Assembly: GCA_024707325.1 (NCBI GenBank)
Contig: JANPZY010000004.1
Location: 868,001 to 932,000 of the forward strand
Reading direction: 5' to 3'
DNA from: Opitutus sp.
GTDB taxonomy: Bacteria > Verrucomicrobiota > Verrucomicrobiia > Opitutales > Opitutaceae
DNA length: 64,000 nt
Part shown: positions 28,754 through 38,732 of the stretch, in pieces
Position numbering within the stretch: the first letter of the stretch is position 1
Layout: the number at the start of each line of letters is the position of its first letter
Translations under genes and position numbers: made by a program
Notes under the pieces: generated by a model
The model's input: the letters and a program-made list of their open reading frames with translations, nothing else
Databases searched by the model: none
Told to the model about the DNA's origin: nothing

Positions 28754-31390
28754 ATGATCCCCACTCCGGCTTCGACCCGTTTTCGGGTCGCCACTGCGTT
28801 GTTGATCGCCCTTCTCGGGGCCGCCGTCTCGGGTGCCTCCACGGTGCCGGACGGCTGGTTTGCCTGGCCCGCCAAGGAGCCCGTCCAGGGCTCGGCGCTC
28901 GACGTGAGCGGGCTGAATCGCGTGCGCGGCGCGGACCTTCCCCGCATTTCGGTGCAGGATGGACGCTTCGTCACGCCTGATGGGCAACGCATCCGTTTCT
29001 GGGGCACCAACGTGTCCGGCTACGAAGCGTATCCGGCGGATGGTGACGAAGCCACCGCCATCGCGCGTCGCTTCGCCAAGGCCGGCATCAACGTCGTGCG
29101 CCTGCACCACCTCGACAACCCGTGGGGCGTTGGCACCGGCGGCAGCATCTGGCCCGCCGACCGCAAGGAGCACCTCGAACTCGATGCCGCCCAGCTCGAC
29201 AAACTCCACCGCTTCATCGCCGCGCTGCGCGACGAAGGCATTTACAGCAACCTGAACCTCAAGGTTTCCAAGCAGCTCGTCGCGGAAGACGGTTTCGACG
29301 AGAGCGTCACGTCCATCGCCAATTTCCAGAAGCGCGTCGACATCTACAACCGCCGCATGATCGACCTGCAAAAGGACTATGCGCGCCGCATTCTCACCAC
29401 GCGCAATCCCTACACCGGCCTGTCGCCCGCCGAGGATCCGGCCGTCGCGTTCGTCGAAATCAACAACGAGAACTCGCTGCTCGGTTACTGGACGCGAGAC
29501 CTCGGCCGCGGTCTCGAAAAGTTCCCGGCACCGTTCGTCGAGGACCTGCGCACGCAGTGGAACACCTGGCTGGCTCGCAACTACTCCGATGACGCTGCGC
29601 TCGCGCGGGCGTGGGCCCCGGCCGCCGGCGATGCCGCGCGCTCGCTGCTGAATCCCTCCGCCAAATGGGAGCTTTCGCTCCAGCCCGGCTCCAACGCTCA
29701 ACTCAAAACCGGACGCGACGCCACCGCGCTCGAACTCGGCGTCGACGCCGCCAGCGGCATCGACTGGCACGTGCAGGCTCACCTCCGCGGACTCACGCTC
29801 GACGATGGCGCGGTTTATACGGTCGAGTTCAGCGCCAAAGCCGACCAGCCGCGCAAACTCGCAGTCGGCGTCGGCATCGACGTCGCTTCACGGCCGCAGG
29901 ATCCTTGGCGCAGCTTTGGCCTGCTCGAGACGGTCGACCTCGGCACGGAGTGGCAGACGGTGCGCCTCGTGTTTCCCGCCCACTCGGTCGCCGGCGCGCC
30001 CGCGCGCCTGAGCCTCAACGCCGCGCAATCCACCGGCACGATTCAGATCAAGGAACTGCGGCTCGTCCGCGACGCCGCCGGTGCCGGTCTGCAGGCGGGA
30101 CAATCGCCGCGCGACAACTCCGTGCCGCTCCCGCTCTCGCCGAGCGCGGCGCAGTGGGCCGACTGGATCCGCTTCCTCGCGGAAACCGAGCGTGCCTTTG
30201 CCGAGGAGCTGCGCAGCTACCTGCGCGACGAACTCGGCGTCACCGCGCCGATCGCCTGCTCGCAGATCGACTACGGCGGGCTGACCGGCCTCAACCGCGA
30301 GCAGTCGATGGAGTTCGCCGATGCGCATGCGTATTGGCAGCACCCTGATTTCGCCGTCGGCGCCGATTGGGACGCCGCGCGCTGGAGCATCCGCAACACG
30401 CCTCAGCTCGCTGAATTCCGCGACCGCACTTTCGGCGAACTCGGCAACCTCGCGCTCGTGCGCGTGGCCGGCAAGCCGTATACAATTAGTGAATACGACC
30501 ACCCGGCTCCGAGCGAGTTCGTGTGCGAGATGTATCCCGAAGTCGCGTCGTTCGCCGCGCGTCAGGACTGGGACATCATCTACACCTTCTGCATCGGCGG
30601 CTACGGGAAGAACAATCCCGACGGTCGCATCAAGGAGTTCTTCGATCAACTGCACCACCCCGCGAAATGGAGCCAGTCGCCCTTCGCCTCGGTGCTGTTT
30701 CGCCGCGGCCTCGTTCCCGCTGCACAAGCGAGCAACGAACTGCGTCTGGGCACGCCGCTCTGGGGCGAGCAACTCCACGCCGAGGTGCTCTGGCGCCAGT
30801 TGATCCCGAACGGTCCGTTCAACTTCCTCAATGTCCGCTATGCCGTGAGCGATCGTGGCCGGCCCGGTGCCAAGGCCACGCTGGTCCGTCCGGCTCAGGC
30901 CAGCCGCATCTCCGTTCCGCTGCGTCTCGTCAATGGCGCGTCGGGCAAGGTCTACGTGATCGACAGCGAGCAGGCGGCCGGTGCCGTTGGTTATCTCGGC
31001 GGCAGCAAGGCCGACGCCGGTCCGCTGCGCGTCACGTGCGAAAGCTTCGGCAACAACTTCGCGAGCATCACGGCAATCGCGCTCGATGGTCGTCCGATCA
31101 AGGAGTCCGACCGCGTGCTCGTCACCGCCGTCGCCCGCGCCGGAAATCAGGGCACGGAGTGGAATGAAGCGCGCAACTCCTTCGGCGACAAATGGGGCGA
31201 AGGCCCGACGATCGCCGAGCGCGTGCCCGCCACGATCTCGCTCGCGGGTCGCGCGAATCGGAAAGTGTTCGCGCTCAATCCCGACGGATCCCGTGGCGAA
31301 CAGATCGACTCCACGGAAAGCTCGTTCGGTCTTCAGTTTGTCATCTCGGACGACGTGAACACGCTTCACTTCGAGGTCGCCTCGAACTGA
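28754..31390 (+). CDS. secreted glycoside hydrolase, clan GH-A type, with carbohydrate-binding region
   Basis: 878 residues. Signal peptide at 1-28. The barrel starts with RIRFWGTNVSGYEAYP and INVVRLHHLDNPWG; the putative acid/base is Glu239 in AFVEINNENSLL and the putative nucleophile Glu580 in PYTISEYDHPAPSE. Between them sits a jelly-roll, carbohydrate-binding-like region (about 300-440; SLQPGSNAQLK, YTVEFSAKADQPRK). A C-terminal beta-sandwich (about 700-878) ends the protein. This is a cellulase-like (GH5-related) or beta-mannosidase-like enzyme; the exact family cannot be fixed by eye. It lies upstream of the GH26 mannanase with a weak terminator between them. Confidence 0.85.
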   Translation: MIPTPASTRFRVATALLIALLGAAVSGASTVPDGWFAWPAKEPVQGSALDVSGLNRVRGADLPRISVQDGRFVTPDGQRIRFWGTNVSGYEAYPADGDEATAIARRFAKAGINVVRLHHLDNPWGVGTGGSIWPADRKEHLELDAAQLDKLHRFIAALRDEGIYSNLNLKVSKQLVAEDGFDESVTSIANFQKRVDIYNRRMIDLQKDYARRILTTRNPYTGLSPAEDPAVAFVEINNENSLLGYWTRDLGRGLEKFPAPFVEDLRTQWNTWLARNYSDDAALARAWAPAAGDAARSLLNPSAKWELSLQPGSNAQLKTGRDATALELGVDAASGIDWHVQAHLRGLTLDDGAVYTVEFSAKADQPRKLAVGVGIDVASRPQDPWRSFGLLETVDLGTEWQTVRLVFPAHSVAGAPARLSLNAAQSTGTIQIKELRLVRDAAGAGLQAGQSPRDNSVPLPLSPSAAQWADWIRFLAETERAFAEELRSYLRDELGVTAPIACSQIDYGGLTGLNREQSMEFADAHAYWQHPDFAVGADWDAARWSIRNTPQLAEFRDRTFGELGNLALVRVAGKPYTISEYDHPAPSEFVCEMYPEVASFAARQDWDIIYTFCIGGYGKNNPDGRIKEFFDQLHHPAKWSQSPFASVLFRRGLVPAAQASNELRLGTPLWGEQLHAEVLWRQLIPNGPFNFLNVRYAVSDRGRPGAKATLVRPAQASRISVPLRLVNGASGKVYVIDSEQAAGAVGYLGGSKADAGPLRVTCESFGNNFASITAIALDGRPIKESDRVLVTAVARAGNQGTEWNEARNSFGDKWGEGPTIAERVPATISLAGRANRKVFALNPDGSRGEQIDSTESSFGLQFVISDDVNTLHFEVASN

Positions 31391-31395
31391 GTAAC

Positions 31396-31424
31396 GGGGC
31401 CGCCGAACCCCGCGGCCCCTTTCT
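31396..31424 (+). terminator. hairpin terminator, weak U-tract
   Basis: Stem GGGGCCGC / GCGGCCCC followed by TTTCTC. It lies between the clan GH-A enzyme and the GH26 gene, so some read-through into GH26 is likely. Confidence 0.55.
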
Positions 31425-31450
31425 CGGTCCGTCTCGTTCTCTCCCAAAAA

Positions 31451-33605
31451 ATGCCTACCCCTCTGCTACGCTCGTCGCGCCGCGCGCTGGCGGCGCTCTT
31501 CCCGCTTGTCCTCATCGCGCCGCTCTTCGCGGCGCTCGACGCCCCCGTGTCGCCCAACGCCCAAGCCGGCGTTTGGCGCACGATGCACCTGCTCAACCGG
31601 ATCGAGGGAAAATACATCCTTTCCGGCCAGCAGGAGATGCCCGCATGGGATGATACGACCACCAAATCGTGGGACGACGATTTCGCCTACATCAAAGCCA
31701 AGACCAAGAAAGTCCCCGCCGTCCGTGGCTTCGATTTTCTTTTCTACACTCACAGCGCAGGCGGGCGGACCGGCCAGCGCTCGACCGAGCGCGCGATCGA
31801 GTGGTCGAAGAAGGGCGGCGTGGTCGCGTTCGCCGCGCACATGTTCATGCTCAACGGCACGAACGACGGCACCAACCCGCACTTCTATGTGCCCTCCGCC
31901 AACAACGGCAAAGGCACGCTGATCGACGTGCGCAAAGTCGTCGTCGACGGCACACCCGAGAACAAGGAGTTCATCGAGAAACTGGATCTGGTCGCGGCCG
32001 AACTCAAGAAGCTGCAAAAGGCCAACGTGCCCGTGATCTGGCGGCCGTTCCACGAATCCGGCGGCACGTGGTTTTGGTGGAGCGCCAACGGCCCGGAAGG
32101 TTTCAAGGCCGCGTGGCGCTTCATGTTCGAGCGCTACACCAAGGTCCACAAACTCACCAATCTCATCTGGTGCTTCAACCCCGCCGACACCGCCAAGCTC
32201 GACGCGTGGTATCCCGGCGACGACGTCGTGGATATGATCAGCCTCGACGTCTATCCGACCGCGGGCACGCACCCGACCTTCGCCGAGGACTACAAGAAAA
32301 TGCGCGCCTACAAGGACGGCCGCAAAGTCATCGCCATGAGCGAATGCGGTGCGATCCCCGATCCCGCCAAGATGTTCACCGAGGGCGCCGGCTGGTCGTA
32401 TTTCTGCACGTGGAACGGTTTCGAGAGCGACCTCACGCGCCACACCGTCGATTTCCTCAAGAAGGTCTACACCCACAAAAAGGTCATCACGCTCGACGAA
32501 CTGCCTGCCATCCGTAAGGCAAACTCGCTCGTCATCATCGATCACCCGCAGCCGCAGATCGTCGTCTCGGGCAAGAAGCTCTCGCTCTCGGTGAAGGCGA
32601 GCGGCACCGGCACGTTGAAATATCAGTGGTATCGCGACGGGAAAAAAAATCTCCGGCGCCACGAAAGCGACCTACACGATCTCGAAAGCCAAGAAGTCGC
32701 ACGCCGGCACCTACAAGGTCGTCGTCCGCACCTCGAAGCAGAAGCTCACGAGCAAAAACGCATCCGTCGTCGTCACCTCCTCCACCGCGGGACGCCTTTC
32801 GCGCGCCAGCGCGCTCGCCACAGTCGGCAGCGGCGAAAAGAAACTTCTCGCCGGTTTCGTGACCGCCGGCAGCAAGACCAAGAAAAAGTTCCTCCTGCGC
32901 GGACTCGGACCGGCGCTCGCCGACGGCGGCGCGACCGGCGTTCTGCCCGACCCCAAGCTCACGCTCAACGGCCCGGTCAAAGCGACGAACGACAACTGGG
33001 GCAGCAACTCGTCCACCTCTGCTTCGACCTTCAAGAAGACGTTCAAATCCGTGGGGGCCACCACGCTCGCCAAAGGCAGCAAGGACGCCGCCCTCCTCCC
33101 CAACCTCAAGAAAGGCCGCTACAATCTCCATCTCACGCGCGTGAGCTCCGGCAGCGGCCTCGCCCAAGCCGAGATCTACGATCCCGCGCCCACCAAGGGA
33201 GCACGTCTCACGCGCTTCACCGCGCGCGCCTCGGTCGCAAAGAACCAACCGCTCACCGTTTCCTTCACCGTCTCGGGCAATCATCGCACGATTCTCATCC
33301 GCGGCCTCGGCGGTTCGCTTGTGTCCGGCGTTTCGCGGACGCTCGATGATCCCACGCTCAAGCTCTACCAGCGAAGCGGCAGCAAGCTGAAGAGCGTCAC
33401 CAGCAACAACGACTGGATCACCGCGCCCTACGCCGAGACGACGCTTCGCAAGATCTTCAGCAGCGTATCCGCCGCTTCACTACAACGCTCAGGCAAGGAC
33501 GCCGTGATCCTGCGTCACCTCGCGCCCGGCGATTACGTCGCGCAGCTCACGCCCGCCAAATCGACGACCGGCATCGCCCGTCTCGAAGTCTACGAAGTGC
33601 CCTGA
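31451..33605 (+). CDS. GH26 beta-mannanase with Ig-like and duplicated RGLGPAL-type C-terminal domains (frameshift in an A8 run)
   Basis: 717 residues once repaired. Signal peptide at 1-28; GH26 catalytic domain (about 38-350) with acid/base Glu202 in VIWRPFHESGGTWFWW and nucleophile Glu298 in IAMSECGAIP. An Ig-like domain follows (about 370-455, TLKYQWYRDGKK then ISGATKATYTISKAKKSHAGTYKV), and two tandem copies of a beta-rich domain with LLRGLGPALADGG and LIRGLGGSLVSG plus NDNW motifs, which recur in secreted Verrucomicrobiota proteins. The first frame fails after DGKK at the eight-A run 32642-32649; seven A restore it. It cleaves beta-1,4-mannan outside the cell and is the natural partner of the GH130 phosphorylase. 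Confidence 0.9.
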
Positions 33606-33630
33606 CGCGAACGGCGCGGGCGATCGGATC

Positions 33631-33742
33631 AAACGCAAAGACGCGAAGGTCGCGAAGGTCCGCAAAGGAATAGAGAGGGAGTTGATCCCTCCTTCGCCTG
33701 GCCAACTTCGCGAATCTTTCCGTCCTTCGCGTCTTCGCGTTT
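33631..33742. repeat. large inverted repeat, AACGCAAAGACGCGAAGG type, second copy
   Basis: The arms AAACGCAAAGACGCGAAGG and CCTTCGCGTCTTCGCGTTT are nearly identical to those at 25661. It sits between the convergent GH26 and hybrid-kinase genes, directly before a 22-bp array. Confidence 0.8.
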
Positions 33743-33756
33743 CAACGAGCGACTCT

Positions 33757-33852
33757 CACCGCACTTGGTTCCGACCCGGTGCGCACTTGGTCGCGACGTG
33801 GTCCGCACTTGGTCGTGACGTTATCCGCACTGCGTCGCGACACGGGGCGCTC
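33757..33852 (+). repeat. 22-bp two-palindrome array, copy 4
   Basis: About four units: A boxes GTGCGCAC, GTCCGCAC and ATCCGCAC, B boxes GTCGCGAC, GTCGTGAC and GTTCCGAC, with TTG spacers between A and B. The last box touches the stop codon (33851-33853) of the minus-strand hybrid kinase. Confidence 0.88.
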
Positions 33853-36800
33853 ACACGACTTCCCCGTTGAGCACGCTTTGGACGGTGCGTTCGAGATCGG
33901 AGAATTCGTAGGGCTTGGAAACGCGCGCGCGGAACCCGTGCTGGCGGTAGTTCGCGAGCACTTGGTCGTTGGAATAGCCGCTCGAGACGATTGCGCGCAC
34001 CTGTGGATCGATGCGCAGAAGCTCCTCCATGGCCTGCCGTCCGCCGACGCCGCCCGGCACCGTGAGGTCCAGCACCACGACATCATACGGTCGACCGTTC
34101 GCAGAGGCCCGCACGAACTCCTGCACCGCTTCCGCGCCGTCGGACACGGTGACCGTTTCGAAACCGAGTCGATCGAACATCGCTTGCCCCACGCGACGGA
34201 TGTCGGGCTCGTCATCCATGAACAAGATTCGGCCGCGGGAAGTTCTAGACACCACAAACGGCGGTGCCGATGGATGACCGCTCGGGGTCGCGTCCGCCTC
34301 CGCCGCCGGCAGCCAGATGTCGAAACGCGAACCGCGGCCGAGCTCCGACTGCGCGGTGAGATGGCCGTGGTGTTTTTTGACGATCGAGTAAACGGTCGCG
34401 AGGCCAAGACCGCTGCCGGTTTTCTTGGTGGTAAAATACGGCTCGAAGATGCGGCTCAGGTAATCCGCCGGGATGCCGGGGCCTGTATCCGAAATCGCAA
34501 GACGCACGTAGCGGCCCGGAGTGAGCGCGGAGTGACCCGGCGCGATGACATCGTTGCTCAGCTCGAGACCGATCAAACCGCCATCCGTCATCGCTTCACG
34601 GGCGTTGATCACGATGTTCTGCACGACCTGGCCGATCTGGCCCTTGTCGACATCGGCCGACCAAAGGTCCGGCGGGATGACGATCTCGCTGCGGATCTTT
34701 GAACCGCGTAGGGCGAAGTCGGCGACCTCGCGCACGATGTCGCCCAGCGACACGGCCGCGCGGATGGGCGAGCCGCCTTTGGAAGATGTGAGCAATTGCT
34801 GCGTGAGATCCTTCGCGCGCGAAACCGCCTTGAGCGCTTCGCGCAGGCAACGCGCGGTCTCGGCATCGAGCGTCTCGGCCAGCGAGGCGAGCGAGAGATT
34901 ACCCATCACAATCGTGAGCAGGTTGTTGAAATCATGCGCGATGCCGCCGGCGAGCAGACCAAGCGACTCGAGCCGGGTGGCGCGCTGGAGCTCGGCCTGA
35001 AGCTGCGACTCGCGCACGAGTTGATCGCGAATCTGCGCCGTCTGCGCGTGAACCTGACGTCGGAGGAGCACGACCCAGCCGATAAACAAGAGAATGCCAA
35101 ACGAGAGCGCGGCGGCGAACGCCAGCACGCGTGTGCGCGTGAACCACGAAGGCGCAACCAGCACGTGAACATCGTCGATGCTGCGCAGGAGAACGTGGAA
35201 GCCCGTGGCCACGCCATCGTCATCGTAGCGCACTTCATAAACCCCGGTGATCGCCACGCGGCTGCCTTCACGCCAGTCGGGCACGTGGGCCGAACTCGTT
35301 TGCGGCAGCATCGCCTCGAACGTCGTGGCACTCGTCTGCACCGTGAGCCGGTAAGCGCCGCGCACGTGGCCGCGATCAATGAGCAAGCCCTCCATGCGCA
35401 CGACCTGCCCGTCGAGGTCCGTGCGCAAGCGCGAGGCATCCTCCACCTCCTTCGCCGCGGGCTCGGCACCTGAAGCGACTTTGCGCAGCACCGCTTCGCG
35501 CAACACCACGCGACCGTCATGGCGGCCCGGGAAACCGACCGCGTCGATGCGATCGCCGGGGCGCAACACCTGCGCGTCGCGCGTAAGCACGAGCAGACTT
35601 TCGGCGTCATCGCCGAGGTAAACAGAGCGCCCGGGTTGCTGCAGCAGCACCGTGCCGGAAACTTTCACGCGGCGGTGGAGAGATTGCAGACTGCCGAACT
35701 GACCCAGGCTGGAGATCGGCCGCGATTCCACGGCGAAGGGATCCCGCGGCGCGGCCTCCTCGATCTGGACGTATTCCTCGGACGGCACCCATAGTCGGAT
35801 GCCCGTGAGCTTGCGCCGCTCGTTCGCCGTAGCCGAGCAGACGCCATACAGCCGCACCACGGCACCGACCGCGCGCGAGAGATTTGCCGAGAGAGGCACG
35901 TAGGCCGCGAACGTGCCGCGCGAGGTCGTGATCTCGAGCACGGTCCACTGACCGTCACGCGTCACCTGGCGCAAGTAGCCGCGCATCTCGACCCATTGCG
36001 CTTCCTCGACGCCGGTGAGCGCGTGCTCGAGCGAAATCTGCCGTGCTTCCGGGAGCGTAAAATCTCCGATGCGACGCGAACGCTGCGTCACGACCACCGG
36101 CGCATATGCGCCCATGCCTGTGACGCCTTCGATCTCCACATGCCGGCCCGGCGGCCGCGGGCGCGTGGGATCGGTGCCGCGCATCACGCAGATGCCGCTC
36201 GTGGCATCCTTGATGAAGTAGAACGGCGCATCCGGATGCGACCAGGTGATGATGCCGCTCAACGTGACCGGACGACCCGAGGCCGCCTCCTCGGGAGAAA
36301 GCTCGAGCACTTGCGCGGCGAGACGGATGCGCGGGAGCGTGTTCTCGCTGGTCGGCGTAGGAAGCGGCTGGGTCAACGGACGGAACGTGCTGTTCTCGAG
36401 TTTCCACTCCGTGCCTGTGATCGAGGGATAGCCGATCGCTTCGACATGTTCGTTCAACTCGAAACGACGCATCTGTCCGGAGATCACGTCCACTTGTCCG
36501 GTGTGATCGCGGAGACGCAGATAACGACCCGGCTCCTGCGCGTGGACGCGACCGGTGACGCGCACGAGCGTGCTCGACGAGAGCGTCGGCAACTGCTCGA
36601 TCGGTGTGCTCGGCAGATTGAAACGTGGATCCTCCGCCAGCCAGCCGAGCGTCTCGATCTGTCGGGGCGACGCCACCATCATCTCCACGGAGAGCAACTG
36701 ATCCGGCGCGGAGAAGCGTGGCGCGCAGACACCTGTCACGCGCACCCGCGCGCCGGCGTATTGCGGAAGCGGATCCGTCGGATCGAGGACAACGAAAGCG

Positions 36801-37347
36801 GTGCAGCTGAAACCATCCGCTGACATCGTCAGCCTCAAATGCCGCGGATCGGCGAGTTCCTGCCGATCGACGAGGCCCTCCACGACCACCAACTGGTTGC
36901 GCAGCGCCGCCGAGTCGTTGCGAAGCGACTGGATCGACGGCGGCTTGATCGGTTCGGGCGGCAACGGCGTCCAGCGCGCTTGATCGAGCACCGGCTCCTG
37001 CACGCCAGCGGGAAAAACGCCTTCGACTCGCACCCGCGCGCCTGACCGCAACGCGGGATCATCGCGGGTGAACGGAAAATAAGCCGCGGACGAACGATCC
37101 TGCGCCCAAAGCAGTTTCCAGTGCGGATCGTAAAAGTGATCGTCAGTTCGAAACGAAACGGCCGCGGCTGCGAACGTTCCTCCAACGGCAGCTCCCAAAA
37201 TTCCTGGATCGTGCTCAGGACCGGCGGCTCGTTCGTCGTCGCCCGGAGGCTCGAACTCGAGACGCACAAAAGCAATGCAGTCGCGAATAGGGCAGACCAA
37301 AGGGGCACGCGCACAAAGGAGAAATTCGAACCGGAATTCAGGGTCAC
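33851..37347 (-). CDS. hybrid sensor histidine kinase with OB-fold-like periplasmic repeats (frameshift near the N-terminus)
   Basis: 1165 residues once repaired. A perfect Shine-Dalgarno (AAAGGAGG) precedes the GTG at 37347, and a signal anchor follows (VPLWSALFATALLLCVSSSS). That frame is lost at ELTITF and continues correctly one base over as YDPHWKLLWAQ; a T is missing in the run at 37132-37135. The periplasmic half contains at least five OB-fold-like repeats (LVRVTGRVHAQEPGRYLRLR, PVTLSGIITWSHPDAPFYFI, RVKVSGTVLLQQPGRSVYLG and others). Then come one transmembrane helix (about 770-790), a histidine kinase core with GGIAHDFNNLLTIVMGN, HATPase_c, and a C-terminal receiver with Asp in VVVLDLTVPGG. 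The ligand is unknown. It stands alone, with no regulator beside it. Confidence 0.88.
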
Positions 37348-37382
37348 GACCTGCCTCCTTTATCGGAGAGCAAAGACGGGAA

Positions 37383-38732
37383 TTAAGGTCGATCTGTCCG
37401 GCCCAACGCGGGCATCGCTTCATCGATTTTATTTTCTATGCGCCCGAGGAACTTCTGCGCGTAAAGAATGCTGCGTTGGCGAATCGCTCGCTCTGGTGGA
37501 TGCCGTGAAAGACCGAGCTCCGGCGCCTGGCGCACGACCGTTCCCTCATCCGGCGCGAGAATCACCCACGCGAGACCGCGTGTGAGATCTTCGTGCTCGA
37601 AGTGCGTGCGCACCCGATCGAACACGAGCCGCGCCATCTCCGCCTCGCAGCGATCCTGACAAAGATCTGCGATCGCCGCGAGCGCCACGAGATTGCGGAT
37701 CGACTGCCCGGCATTGGCGAGACGGCCGGGCTTCCATGTTTGCAGTCCTTTGGCAAAGGCGACTGCGCGTGGATCGTCGAGCGAACCCGCGAGCGGCGGC
37801 GCGAGTCGCGTCACGACTTCGTTGTCGCCCGGCAGATCTTCGTAGGTGATGCGCTCGATCTGCTCGCGTGCGATCGTCTCCCACGCTGCGGCCTCGGGCA
37901 GCACCGCACGCAGCCGGCCCGCCTGCCACGCCAACGCGCCAACCGCCAGCCACACTGCGAGCGAGCCGAGCGCCCATTTCGTCGCGCCGCGCGGACGACG
38001 CGACGCGGGCTCCCAGCGAAAAAGTTTTATGCCTGCAATTCCCGCGGCCACGCCGATCGCCACCAACGCTACGCCGTCGAACATCATTTGCTTCGCGCTG
38101 AACTCCGGAGTCCACGCCGCCTGCAACCACTCGACGGCGTAGCGGCCGGGCATGAAACCCGCCACGCGCTGTGCCCACACCGGCAGCGCCGCAAGTGGCA
38201 CGCCCACGCCGCCGATCAGAATCATCGGCAGAAAAAGCGCCTGCCCGAGTCCCTGCACGGACGGCACGTCGTTCGCCAGTGCCGCGACGAGCAAACCGAG
38301 CCCGAGAAATGCGATCATCGAGGCCAGCACGCCCGCCGCGAGCAGCCAGCCGTGCTCCGGCCATGGGGTGCCGTAAACCAGCCGCGCGAGCACGATCTGG
38401 AGCGCCGCCGCCGAGACGACGATGACGAGCCTCGCGAGCAACGCGCTCACCACGAGTCGGGACACCGGAATCGGCAGCAGTCGGTAACGCCGCCACACGC
38501 CCCGCTCGCGTTCCGAAACCAGAGTTGTCGGCAACCCGAAGCAGGCGCCGCCGAGAATCGTGATCACGAGCAGTTGTCCCATCTGGCCGCGCAGCGGCGG
38601 CGTGTCGGCCGCAAAAACACTCGCAAACGCGAAGAGAAAAAACACCGGCATCAGATAGCCGTAAGCCAGCGCCTGGCGGTTGCGCGCATTGAGCCGCAAC
38701 GAGAGGAAAAAATGCTGCCAGAGTCCGCGCAT
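37383..38732 (-). CDS. ABC-2 type transporter permease with long C-terminal extension
   Basis: 449 residues. The first 250 residues are a six-helix ABC-2 permease (MRGLWQHFFLSLRLNARNRQ, ISNG-like loop PTTLVSERERGVWRRYRLLPIP, GVGVPLAALPVWAQRVAGFMPG). A seventh membrane helix (about 265-285) leads to an unusual tail of about 160 residues, mostly helical (EQIERITYEDLPGDNEVVTR ... AALAAIADLCQDRCEAEMARLV). Its ATG overlaps the stop of the ATPase gene by one base, so the two are coupled. It exports an unknown substrate (drug, lipid or polysaccharide). The tail has no match I recognise. Confidence 0.87.
   Translation of the reverse strand: MRGLWQHFFLSLRLNARNRQALAYGYLMPVFFLFAFASVFAADTPPLRGQMGQLLVITILGGACFGLPTTLVSERERGVWRRYRLLPIPVSRLVVSALLARLVIVVSAAALQIVLARLVYGTPWPEHGWLLAAGVLASMIAFLGLGLLVAALANDVPSVQGLGQALFLPMILIGGVGVPLAALPVWAQRVAGFMPGRYAVEWLQAAWTPEFSAKQMMFDGVALVAIGVAAGIAGIKLFRWEPASRRPRGATKWALGSLAVWLAVGALAWQAGRLRAVLPEAAAWETIAREQIERITYEDLPGDNEVVTRLAPPLAGSLDDPRAVAFAKGLQTWKPGRLANAGQSIRNLVALAAIADLCQDRCEAEMARLVFDRVRTHFEHEDLTRGLAWVILAPDEGTVVRQAPELGLSRHPPERAIRQRSILYAQKFLGRIENKIDEAMPALGRTDRP

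Noticed and set aside
30478..30498. An AT-rich near-palindrome (GTATACAATTAGTGAATAC) in the clan GH-A gene, and CCGGTATATAGCTACCGG at 44414 in ccoNO.
   Set aside because: They do not fit the 17-bp pattern of the three related palindromes. The first encodes the conserved active-site segment YTISEYDHP, so it is probably chance.
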